30,803 bases of DNA from IMG/VR virus record IMGVR_UViG_3300037574_000479, positions 1-30,803 of that record. One strand, 5' to 3'. The stretch comes from a virus. Made by a program: the position numbers and the translations under genes. Shown piece after piece: positions 23,936 to 30,803 of the stretch. Each line of letters begins with the position of its first letter. The first letter of the stretch is position 1. Under the pieces are notes generated by a model, which searched no databases, was not told where the DNA came from, and saw only the letters and a list, made by a program, of their open reading frames with translations.

Positions 23936-24472
23936 ATGAGTACTGTGGGACGTATCAATCTTGAGCCGGTCTCGGATATTCTGAGTATCCAGCGACGGGA
24001 CTTCCCACTTGCCGATCCGACGCTGGCTAACCCGGACAATGCCAATGCCCTCGTCGACGGTGAGTGGATGACCCTTGACAATAACTCTCAGCTGATTAGA
24101 GCAGCGGCAATTGCCATGGCAGGTACTGCTGCCGCTCTACGAAGTTGGGTCCTGTTTGCGGAGCGTGGTCGCTACGATGTTCAGGCGATGGCAGGTCATA
24201 AGACCGACATCCTCTGGCTCGGTGACTACGAAGCGGATAGCACCGTTTTTGATGCAGCTGCTGTCGTCGGTAGTGGTGCTGCTGTCACTGCTGTAGGTCA
24301 GGGACTGAAGGTAGCCTCCGTCACTATCGGCGGCACCGTTTTCAGTGGCCTCGTTGGTCACGGTGGCACAGCTGGCGGTGATACCGATCCGCTTGTTGGC
24401 TACGTAACCCGTCTTCCTGCCAATAATGGTGGACGACTTCGATACCGCTCGGGTAGCGCAATTCTTCCCTAA
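23936..24472 (+). CDS. Putative capsid decoration protein
   Basis: This 178-residue protein starts after AAGGAGA. It is beta-rich with a motif region WMTLDNNSQLIRAAAI, then WVLFAERGRYDVQAMAGHK and DPLVGYVTRLPANNGG. It lies directly before the capsid gene, where decoration or head-stabilising proteins (lambda gpD-like position) are usually found. The match to a specific decoration family cannot be confirmed by eye, so this is a positional call supported by size and beta-rich composition. Good ribosome site and spacing suggest high expression together with the capsid gene. Confidence 0.6.
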   Translation: MSTVGRINLEPVSDILSIQRRDFPLADPTLANPDNANALVDGEWMTLDNNSQLIRAAAIAMAGTAAALRSWVLFAERGRYDVQAMAGHKTDILWLGDYEADSTVFDAAAVVGSGAAVTAVGQGLKVASVTIGGTVFSGLVGHGGTAGGDTDPLVGYVTRLPANNGGRLRYRSGSAILP

Positions 24473-24495
24473 CGGCTAATGAAAGGAGAAAAGTA

Positions 24496-25620
24496 ATGAG
24501 CGTTCCAGCGCGTATGCTAAATGAACTTTTCACCCAAAAGCTGGGGACAGCCGAGGGTAAAGAAAAGATTGCTGAATATGGCGGGTCGTATATTCGAGAC
24601 CGTCTTCGTGAGGTGAGCTTCACCCGTAAGGTGATGCCCCCTGAACAGGTTACCCGCGCTGATTGCCAGCGTTCGGTTAACCACGACACCTTGGTCAAGA
24701 TCATTGATGTCGAGCCTCAAAGTCGTGCCATGTCGATCACTTTCCGTGGTCAGCCGACTGCTCGCTTCATCCGTGGTCCGAAGGCAGAGATTGGGTTTTA
24801 CACAATCTCCAGCGAAATGTTCCAGAAGACGGAACAGGAGCTGCTCGCCTACGAGATGCCGATCACCAAGATCATCGAGGAGAACTCGGTCAAAGACATT
24901 CAAGAAATTGAAGACCGTGAGTTCCTCGTCCACATCGAAGCAGCTGTCCAGGCTCTCCAAACGGAGGCCAACGGCAATGTTGCTACCGCACTGAACGCTA
25001 CGACAGTTCAGGCCGGTACGGTGGTGGAGTTCTCGGCCATCAAGGGTGAGCTCGCTCGTAACGCCGTTGCTAACGACGCTACTGTTCGACCCATCCAGCG
25101 GCCCGACGTGGTCAACCTCTTCAAGCTCCTCGACGGTAACCGTCTGCGGGCTGAGCGCTTGCTCATGACTGAGGTGGACTGGGACGACATTCTCCAGTGG
25201 ACTGTCGAGGACTTCGGTGCTCGCATCCAGTCGGAGACTGCGGTCGATGGCTACAAGTACAACACCTTGTTGGGTCGTGCTTACATCCGCACCATCAAGA
25301 CGGACATCCTCCGTCCTGGTAACGTGTATGCATTCACGGCACCGGAGTTCTTCGGTAAGTTCTACGTGTTGAACAACACGAAGTTCTACATCGACAAGGT
25401 CGCCAATACGATTACTTTCCAGGCTTGGGAAGACATCGGCATGGGCGTTATCAACATCGCATCGGTTCGTAAGCTTGAGCTTTACTCGGCTGATGCCAAC
25501 CCAACAACAGACGCTGATGGCTTGCTGGCGAACTTCATTCCGCTAGCTGAAGATCAGCTCGGCGCGGTAAACAACCGCGTTGATCAGGGCCTCGTATTCC
25601 CGCAGGTTGTGCAGTTCTAG
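24496..25620 (+). CDS. Major capsid protein, probable HK97 fold
   Basis: This 374-residue protein is the best candidate for the major capsid protein. It follows a strong AGGAGA site, sits after protease and scaffold-like genes, and is closed by a strong terminator, a common arrangement for highly expressed capsid genes. An N-terminal helical arm (RMLNELFTQKLGTAEGKEK) is followed by beta-rich sequence, a long helix-like stretch (IKDIQEIEDREFLVHIEAA region, about 130-155) resembling the HK97 spine helix, a loop with alternating strands, and a C-terminal domain ending with PQVVQF. The HK97 fold is inferred from layout and size, not proven. There is no sign of frameshift or truncation. Confidence 0.8.
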   Translation: MSVPARMLNELFTQKLGTAEGKEKIAEYGGSYIRDRLREVSFTRKVMPPEQVTRADCQRSVNHDTLVKIIDVEPQSRAMSITFRGQPTARFIRGPKAEIGFYTISSEMFQKTEQELLAYEMPITKIIEENSVKDIQEIEDREFLVHIEAAVQALQTEANGNVATALNATTVQAGTVVEFSAIKGELARNAVANDATVRPIQRPDVVNLFKLLDGNRLRAERLLMTEVDWDDILQWTVEDFGARIQSETAVDGYKYNTLLGRAYIRTIKTDILRPGNVYAFTAPEFFGKFYVLNNTKFYIDKVANTITFQAWEDIGMGVINIASVRKLELYSADANPTTDADGLLANFIPLAEDQLGAVNNRVDQGLVFPQVVQF

Positions 25621-25646
25621 TAACTGTATAGCCAGGTGGCCCGGCG

Positions 25647-25683
25647 AAGGGCGTCGGCGTCCATAGATCGTCGGCGCCCTTTT
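25647..25683 (+). terminator. Intrinsic terminator after the capsid gene
   Basis: A 13-pair G/C-rich stem (arms 25647-25659 and 25669-25681, with two G-T wobbles) with a 9-base loop is followed by TTTTC, 27 bases after the capsid stop. It would end transcripts of the head block or limit read-through into the next block. Confidence 0.85.
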
Positions 25684-25716
25684 CATTAAAAGATCTCAGT
25701 TAGAAGGAGTAGAAAA

Positions 25717-26412
25717 ATGGCAAACGGAAGTGGATTGTTTAGCGATGAGGGGCCCCTCAAGCCTCACTTGCTGCGTGGTGGTGGTGTAGGTGGCGAAGTA
25801 GCTGACCTACGTCGTGATGTTGGTGCGACGGTAACGCCTATGACGGCCATGACGGTGGATGAGCACACCAATGTGGATACGGCTGATACTGACGCTATTG
25901 TTGCGGCCGGTACAGCCTCTGTGGCCGGGGCTACCACTCTTAGTGGTGCAGCTCTTGATGGAGTGCTTGGGAGTGGGGCAATGGATCCTGCTCGTAATGT
26001 CTCGATTACCACTAGTGACAATGCCACGGCTTGGACGGGGGCTACCGATGTTGTCTTCACGGGCACGGATGTTAATGACCAGCCCATCTCGGAGACTATC
26101 ACTATCGCCAATAATGCTACGACTGCGGGCACCTCGGCCTTCGCATCAGTCACCAGTGTTGTGATGAATGCCGGTGACGCATCTGGCACGTACGCTCTTG
26201 GGTTCGGCATCCTGATGGGTCTTAACAAGCTCATCGTTGCACGTGCGGGGCTTACTGGTCTCATTCGTGAAATCGAAACCGGTGTTCTCGTTACCACTGG
26301 GACCATCGCAGCCTCTGCTGCGGGACTGCCTAATGGCACCTATGATGCTGCCAACCCGCCCAACGCTACTCGCGATTACGCAATCTATTACGAGTACGAT
26401 CCCACCGCATAA
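25717..26412 (+). CDS. Beta-rich virion structural protein
   Basis: This 231-residue protein starts after GAAGGAG, just beyond the terminator. It is rich in Ala, Thr, Gly and Val and predicted mostly beta, with segments AWTGATDVVFTGTDVNDQ and SGTYALGFGILMGLNKLI, and ends YAIYYEYDPTA. The pattern resembles minor head or fibre-like proteins encoded after the capsid gene of large phages; the name is a guess from composition and position. No coiled coil or membrane segment is seen. Confidence 0.65.
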   Translation: MANGSGLFSDEGPLKPHLLRGGGVGGEVADLRRDVGATVTPMTAMTVDEHTNVDTADTDAIVAAGTASVAGATTLSGAALDGVLGSGAMDPARNVSITTSDNATAWTGATDVVFTGTDVNDQPISETITIANNATTAGTSAFASVTSVVMNAGDASGTYALGFGILMGLNKLIVARAGLTGLIREIETGVLVTTGTIAASAAGLPNGTYDAANPPNATRDYAIYYEYDPTA

Positions 26413-26425
26413 GTAAGGAGTGGTG

Positions 26426-26824
26426 ATGCACGTTTACGTCATTCACAGCACGGTAGGTACGGTTCATACGCGGCTCAAGCGTAAGATCTCTACCCTCCCG
26501 CATAAACCGGTTCAACGCATTGGAGGCGGAGATATCATTCTCCGTAGAGTCCGGCCAGTTACTGTCGGAGAGGCGGTAATCACCAAGCACTTGGCTGAAC
26601 TCACCCAAAGGTGGGAAGCTGGGATGCTGGAAGTACGGACAACGGGCGGTGAGGTCGTCGACCTTAAGAACCTAGGGTCTAAACCGAAACCAAAGCCCAG
26701 TGCCAAGCCAGAGCCCAAGCCAGAACCTCTTCCCCCAGAACCCGCACCAGTGGAGGATAAATTCTCTGCACTTGATATGGGCGATGAGGGAGAGAAGAAG
26801 AAGAGTCGGAGAAAGAGGAAGTGA
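26426..26824 (+). CDS. Small protein with Lys/Pro linker and basic tail
   Basis: The ATG at 26426 follows AAGGAG at six bases, which favours it over two GTGs just upstream. The 132-residue product has a basic beta/alpha N-terminal half (about 1-80), then a Pro/Lys/Glu linker (PKPKPSAKPEPKPEP, about 84-110), and a strongly basic tail KKKSRRKRK. It overlaps the next gene by four bases (GTGA). Basic tails on small structural proteins may bind DNA or anchor acidic surfaces. No family is recognised. Architecture matches the next gene. Confidence 0.65.
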   Translation: MHVYVIHSTVGTVHTRLKRKISTLPHKPVQRIGGGDIILRRVRPVTVGEAVITKHLAELTQRWEAGMLEVRTTGGEVVDLKNLGSKPKPKPSAKPEPKPEPLPPEPAPVEDKFSALDMGDEGEKKKSRRKRK

Positions 26825-27264
26825 AGGTATACAACCTCACCGATGTAGAGACGGGGCTACTCCGGAGACGGAGTATGGTCAACGTAGCTATCAAGGTGGG
26901 GGAGACTGTAATACGGCCGGGAACCTGTGCCGTGCTGCCAAACAAGGCTTCATTACAGTCCTTCATCCAGCAAAACTACGCTGCGGTAGGGGCTCTATCT
27001 ATTGATGGAGTTCCGTCCGGCTATACCGGAACCGCAGCTGGTGCTCCTGCCCCTGCTCCACAACCACCTCCTCCTGATCTAATACCTGAGCCTCCTCCGA
27101 CACAACCTGCACCACAGCCTCCGCCTATGGTTGAGCCTCCGGCAGAAGAGCCCCCTCAAGAAGAGCCTCCTGCTGAAGAACCAGCACAGGAAACTCCTCA
27201 AGAGGAGCCTACTGAAGAGTCTGGTGGGACCAGGAAAAGGAGAAGAAGGCGTAAGGGTGGCTGA
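26821..27264 (+). CDS. Small protein with Pro/Glu-rich linker and Arg-rich tail
   Basis: The GTG start overlaps the TGA of the previous gene (GTGA) and follows AGAGGAA. The 147-residue product has a beta-like N-terminal domain (residues 1-65, VNVAIKVGETVIRPGTCAVL), a Pro/Glu-rich linker (about 73-135, EEPPQEEPPAEEPAQE) and a tail GTRKRRRRRKGG. The same layout as the preceding gene, folded head then Pro-rich spacer then basic tail, suggests a paired function. The tail could contact DNA or membranes; this is inference. Confidence 0.65.
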   Translation: MKVYNLTDVETGLLRRRSMVNVAIKVGETVIRPGTCAVLPNKASLQSFIQQNYAAVGALSIDGVPSGYTGTAAGAPAPAPQPPPPDLIPEPPPTQPAPQPPPMVEPPAEEPPQEEPPAEEPAQETPQEEPTEESGGTRKRRRRRKGG

Positions 27265-27764
27265 TGGCGCTCCAGGGAATAACAGGAATGAGCGATACCA
27301 TGCGCGCTTTCGTGCAGACGGTACGCTTGTTCCTACGTGACTTCCCCGAGCTCAATCGGCTTGTAGCTGGTGAGGAGAGTAGCGACCGTATGATTGCGTG
27401 GGCCGTCTTGGACGCCATAGCTAGCTTCAACGGCACTCCTCACTTCACCACTCTTAGCCTCGACGAACTACTGGCGAACAGTCAGCATCACCTGCTCTTG
27501 CGGATGACGGCAGAGTCTCTGATCGAATCCGTAGGCCTTCTTCAAACACGCAACCACATCAACTACTCAAACGGTGGCATTAACGTGGGGGTCAACGACA
27601 AGACCCCGCTCTTGATGAACTGGCTCCAGTACTTCAAGGCCACCACAGAGCAGAAAGTCCAACGGGTGAAGGTTGCATTGAACATCCAGGGTATTCTGGG
27701 ACCGGCCAACGTAGGGGTCCACAGTGAGTACTGGGCCGTAAACGCCACGTACATGGCATATTGA
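27264..27764 (+). CDS. Head-tail connector-like protein (tentative)
   Basis: The ATG at 27264 shares a base with the previous TGA and follows a weak GGGTGG. The 166-residue protein is mostly helical in its N-terminal half (MRAFVQTVRLFLRDFPELN) with a beta-rich C-terminal part around VNDKTPLLMNWLQY and a final segment LGPANVGVHSEYW. Its size and position after the capsid and minor head genes fit a head-completion or connector protein, but I see no diagnostic motif, so the name is positional only. Translational coupling with neighbours is likely. Confidence 0.6.
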   Translation: MALQGITGMSDTMRAFVQTVRLFLRDFPELNRLVAGEESSDRMIAWAVLDAIASFNGTPHFTTLSLDELLANSQHHLLLRMTAESLIESVGLLQTRNHINYSNGGINVGVNDKTPLLMNWLQYFKATTEQKVQRVKVALNIQGILGPANVGVHSEYWAVNATYMAY

Positions 27765-27771
27765 GGGAGCT

Positions 27772-28230
27772 ATGGCGCTAATCACTCGTAAGTTTCAATC
27801 ACGCGTAGAACTGGACTTCTTCCTGACCGGTGGAATCATCGGTGGAACGAAGATGCCGGGTAGGCGCATCTACGGGTTGGATGGGCGCACTTTGATCTTC
27901 ACTGCCCCGGCAGTCACGGTCACATTCGCTTCTGTTCCGGCAGCTACCCAGATGTGGTTGCTGTTTCCTGACATCAAGGCACAGATAGAGGCTGCTGCAG
28001 CGACGCTGCGGGTAACGCTAGTTGATGGCCGCATAGCTATTAACCTGGCTACCCTAACCGGTACTCCTATCGAAATGAGTGCTGCCGGCACCGCCAATAC
28101 TGTTTTCGGGTTCTCCAACAGTGTAGACACTGCCGGAACCTTCTATGCCCCACCAGCTGGCGCACCCCCAGCACTTGTAAGCTTCAGCCCAGATTGGGAT
28201 GGATACGTTGTCGTCACGGACGAACCGTAG
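27772..28230 (+). CDS. Beta-rich structural protein
   Basis: The ATG at 27772 follows GAGGGAG. The 152-residue protein is beta-rich with Pro- and Ala-rich loops: FTAPAVTVTFASVPAATQ, then a helix-like IKAQIEAAAATLRVTL and NLATLTGTPIEMSAAG. The alternating strand pattern faintly recalls the flagellin hook IN motif. It ends with a Pro/Ala-rich loop and DGYVVVTDEP. It lies in the post-capsid virion block; a connector or tail role is possible but not shown. Confidence 0.6.
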   Translation: MALITRKFQSRVELDFFLTGGIIGGTKMPGRRIYGLDGRTLIFTAPAVTVTFASVPAATQMWLLFPDIKAQIEAAAATLRVTLVDGRIAINLATLTGTPIEMSAAGTANTVFGFSNSVDTAGTFYAPPAGAPPALVSFSPDWDGYVVVTDEP

Positions 28231-28238
28231 AGGGACTG

Positions 28239-29288
28239 ATGAAATTTCAAGACGCACTTCTAGACCCCATTCCTCTACACGAAGCGGCTGCCTTCTTCGT
28301 TAAGATCAAAACCGCCCAGGGCGAGATGGCGACCGAGGAGGCAACTATGTCCTCTCCGGGTACGGGTGAAAAGGAACCGACCAACTACCTACAGGCTGAG
28401 CAAGCAGCCCGCGCCGCTCAGGAGGAAAACGAGTCTAACTTCTATCGACAGAAGCTCGAGGAGACTTCTGGCCAGACTCAAATGATGGAGCAGCAGATGG
28501 GGGCCATGCAGCAGCAGCTTCAAGGTCTGCAGCAACAGCAGGCACAATCCGGCATGCAAATGCAGCAGGCCCAAGATGAGGCGGCCCGTCAGACTCAGCT
28601 AGCGGCCAACATGCGTATGGGTATCCAGCAGATGCGTTCTCAGATGATGGAGATCGCTTCGCAAGACCCAGAGACCATGAGTGCGCAAGCTCCAGGAGCT
28701 CTACCCCCCGAGCCGATGATGCAAGAAGCTCCTCCACAAGAGGGCGCTCCACAAGAAGCCCCACCGCAGCAGGCTGGTGCCCCTCAACAAGAGGCTCCGC
28801 CGCCACAACAAGCGGGAGCTCCTGCCCCGACAGTAAACCTCGGAGGCCCAGGACCTGGACCGGCCCAACCTCAAGGCCCGGCAGCCCTAGCTCCTCCTCC
28901 TCAGATGCCTCTTCCTGGCGTGGGTCAGTCCCCATTGGCTAATGCTCAGCCCGCAGGAATGATGGGCATGAAGACCTCTGCCGCCCTTCCTATGGCTCTA
29001 GGGGCTTTGGTAGGTGCTGGTAGTGGAGCTGCCGGTTCTCTCATGGCTGGTCGAGGGGCTGATGATTCACGCAAGCAGCTCGCTGCTTTGCAGGCTGAGA
29101 AGCAGGACAGCTTTGCTTACGCCATGAGATTGGCGAAGGCGAAGATGCAGCTTGCAGGTGCTGAGCTATCGGAAGCTCATCCTGCCAAAGCTGCGTTAAT
29201 GGGTAGTGTGGGAGGAGCTATGACAGGGGCTGCCGTTGGTCCCCAGATGGCTCGTATGGGTAGGAACATCAAGGATTTGGCAGGATAA
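28239..29288 (+). CDS. Coiled-coil and Pro-rich virion protein with Gly/Ala helices
   Basis: The ATG at 28239 follows GAGGG by five bases and is preferred over an upstream open start at 28194 that overlaps the previous gene. The 349-residue product has a short N-terminal region with KIKTAQGEMATEEA, a Gln/Met-rich coiled coil (about 48-140), a Pro/Gln/Ala repeat region (about 150-235, with APQEAPPQQAGAP), and two apolar Gly/Ala helical segments (about 247-272 and 318-336, e.g. ALGALVGAGSGAAGSL). The layout suggests a long internal or tail-tube-associated protein with membrane-active ends. A pilot or ejection role is speculation. Confidence 0.65.
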   Translation: MKFQDALLDPIPLHEAAAFFVKIKTAQGEMATEEATMSSPGTGEKEPTNYLQAEQAARAAQEENESNFYRQKLEETSGQTQMMEQQMGAMQQQLQGLQQQQAQSGMQMQQAQDEAARQTQLAANMRMGIQQMRSQMMEIASQDPETMSAQAPGALPPEPMMQEAPPQEGAPQEAPPQQAGAPQQEAPPPQQAGAPAPTVNLGGPGPGPAQPQGPAALAPPPQMPLPGVGQSPLANAQPAGMMGMKTSAALPMALGALVGAGSGAAGSLMAGRGADDSRKQLAALQAEKQDSFAYAMRLAKAKMQLAGAELSEAHPAKAALMGSVGGAMTGAAVGPQMARMGRNIKDLAG

Positions 29289-29292
29289 GACG

Positions 29293-30803
29293 ATGCTCGA
29301 TAAATTTCTCGAAGTAAGTTACGGACACACGAAGGAAGCCACTGAAAAGGCCGAGCTCGTACAACTCCTCACCGACCTGCCGATTGCCCAGCTCACCAAG
29401 CTCGCATCCGGTGAAGAGACTCTTGTTCCTACGCAGGATTGGCTCTCTCGGTTTCAGGGTACTGGGCTGTATGATGACGCTCTCCTCTTGGAGCAAGCCA
29501 GCATCCAGACAATGGATAAGCATGCCCAAGATGAGATTGGCGTGCGAAAGCTGCTGCTCGAGCAGAAGCTTGCGGGTGAGCTTCCTCCAGCTCTTGAGGC
29601 AAAGAAGATCCCCAAGGGCTCCGATGCGGACAATGACGGTAAGACGAACGAGCCTTCAATCGTCGAGAAGAAAGAAGCAGCTGCTCGCCGCTCCCTGCGA
29701 GATGTAGAGAGCGCTACCGTGGAGCACTACAAAGCTCGCGGTAAGAAGAAGGGCACCAGTGCTGGCGCCAAAGGCGGGGGCAAAGTAGGCCTCGGCTTAG
29801 GAGCGCTGGGCGGCGCAGCCGGTGGGTTCGCAGCTGGGCTCAAAGGTAAAGGCGGCAAGGGTGCACTTGCTCGAGCTGGTTTGGGTGCTTTGGCGGGCGG
29901 CGCTGCTGGCGCTGCTGGCGGTGTGGCTTATGGAGCGGGTAAGGGTCGTAAGAAGGGCGAGCAGGTTGGAGAGCGTTTCGGTAAAGCCGTCAACGTCCAG
30001 CGACGCAGAGCCATTCATAAGGCTTATCTGCGGCATCGCATGACTCAATTCATGAAAGCTCAGCAAGCTCCCAAGAGTAAGAGTAAGAAGGCCTCGGTGG
30101 AGGATGTCGAGAAGATAGCTCGTGAGTTTGCTCGAGCTGACTTTGCCAAGATGGCCAAAGAGGAGAAGCACTACCTCAGCAGGGGCACGATTGGTCTTCC
30201 TATTACGATGGCGATGAAGGCCGAAAAAGGTAAGCGGATGGAAGCTTTTGGCAAGGGCTACATGCATGCGCTCAAGGAGAGTTTTAAGGGCACGGGCGCG
30301 GGTGGTCTGGCCGGAGCCTTGGCTGGAGCCGGTGCCGGTGCGGTGAAAGGTTCGCGCAAGGGACGCGGGCGTGGGGCCTTGGTCGGTGCCGGTTACGGTG
30401 CGCTTGGCGGAGCCTACGTCGGAGGCGTCGCTGGCGGGCTTAAAGGGCACCTGGGTGAGGAGGGTACCAAGCTTCTGCGCTCCGTCAAAGCTCGGTCGAG
30501 CGAGAAGACCTCTGCCGTTAAGGAGGCCAGTAGGCCGCCTAGCACCGCCATGCTGTTAGCTTCGTTAGGTATTCTTGGGTCACCTTTTGTGGGGGCTGGG
30601 TATGCTGCGCATAAGGGCTATACGAAGGGTAAAGAGAAAGGAACCGGCGAAGCTGTTGCTCGAGGATTGGTGGGTGCCGGTCTTGGAGGCGCGGGTACTA
30701 TTGCGGGTGCCCTGGGCGGCGGTATAGGAGCCGCTGCGCTAGGCGGGATGCCTGGGCGGGGCGGGCGGCCGGTGCGTGGGCCTCACGCGGGACGGAAGAT
30801 GAA
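29293..30803 (+). CDS. Partial Gly/Ala-rich protein, open at right edge (at least 503 aa)
   Basis: Starting at ATG 29293, after AGGATAAG, the frame stays open without a stop to the end of the window, giving at least 503 residues. The N-terminal 150 residues are helical and acidic to basic, including LTKLASGEETLV. Beyond that, Gly/Ala-rich apolar segments repeat (about 155-185, 189-217, 335-385, 420-442 and 453-486, e.g. LGALAGGAAGAAGGVAYGAG), separated by Lys/Arg-rich linkers (GKKKGTS, GRKKGEQ, KSKSKKAS). This is a pattern of several glycine-zipper helical hairpins, as in proteins that insert in membranes. A DNA-ejection or membrane-pore role is an inference from composition and late-gene position. 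The C-terminus is unknown. Confidence 0.75.
   Translation, partial: MLDKFLEVSYGHTKEATEKAELVQLLTDLPIAQLTKLASGEETLVPTQDWLSRFQGTGLYDDALLLEQASIQTMDKHAQDEIGVRKLLLEQKLAGELPPALEAKKIPKGSDADNDGKTNEPSIVEKKEAAARRSLRDVESATVEHYKARGKKKGTSAGAKGGGKVGLGLGALGGAAGGFAAGLKGKGGKGALARAGLGALAGGAAGAAGGVAYGAGKGRKKGEQVGERFGKAVNVQRRRAIHKAYLRHRMTQFMKAQQAPKSKSKKASVEDVEKIAREFARADFAKMAKEEKHYLSRGTIGLPITMAMKAEKGKRMEAFGKGYMHALKESFKGTGAGGLAGALAGAGAGAVKGSRKGRGRGALVGAGYGALGGAYVGGVAGGLKGHLGEEGTKLLRSVKARSSEKTSAVKEASRPPSTAMLLASLGILGSPFVGAGYAAHKGYTKGKEKGTGEAVARGLVGAGLGGAGTIAGALGGGIGAAALGGMPGRGGRPVRGPHAGRKM

Noticed and set aside
1-30803. tRNA genes, CRISPR arrays, insertion sequences
   Set aside because: No cloverleaf-like sequence, regularly spaced repeats or transposase motifs were noticed on either strand; a program search was not possible.

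Overview
The window looks like part of the genome of a large tailed double-stranded DNA bacteriophage (class Caudoviricetes), probably known only from metagenomes or poorly characterised. The evidence is a large terminase subunit, a prohead maturation protease, a probable HK97-fold major capsid protein, a gpV-like tail spike, many closely packed or overlapping genes with good Shine-Dalgarno sites, and one intrinsic terminator. The host cannot be named from this sequence. No tRNA, rRNA, CRISPR array or insertion sequence was seen.

Layout. (1) Positions 1-3192, leftward: an operon of small and medium genes joined by GTGA/ATGA overlaps. It encodes an acidic-tailed small protein, a possible 35-residue hydrophobic peptide, an unknown protein, a tandem zinc-ribbon-like protein, a small unknown protein, a MoxR-family AAA+ ATPase, and the start of the next gene, which runs off the left edge. 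(2) Positions 3240-17188, rightward: a 2154-residue single-chain RNA polymerase that joins a bacterial-type beta half to a beta-prime half, then a spike/baseplate protein, an Ala-rich protein, a 694-residue virion-type protein, two packaging-region unknowns and the large terminase (terL). A small leftward ORF probably sits just before terL. (3) Positions 17185-17886, leftward: a MerR/excisionase-like HTH protein that converges on terL. (4) Positions 17972-25620, rightward: head genes, including two unknown virion-type proteins, the prohead protease, acidic helical scaffold-like proteins, a putative decoration protein and the major capsid protein, closed by a strong terminator. (5) Positions 25717-30803, rightward: a beta-rich virion protein, two small proteins with Pro-rich linkers and basic tails, connector-like proteins, and two Gly/Ala-rich membrane-active-looking proteins. 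The last of these runs off the right edge with no stop.

How the genes could work together (inference). TerL packages DNA into a prohead built from the capsid protein and the helical scaffold-like proteins, and the protease matures it. The single-chain RNA polymerase has a complete catalytic core and would transcribe phage genes independently of the host enzyme. Its position beside tail-spike and packaging genes makes co-packaging in the virion a reasonable but unproven idea. Several proteins share Gly/Ala-rich helical segments and a recurring short motif, K-[T/V/I/A/S]-[A/S], which may mark a group of internal or processed virion proteins. No portal protein was recognised.
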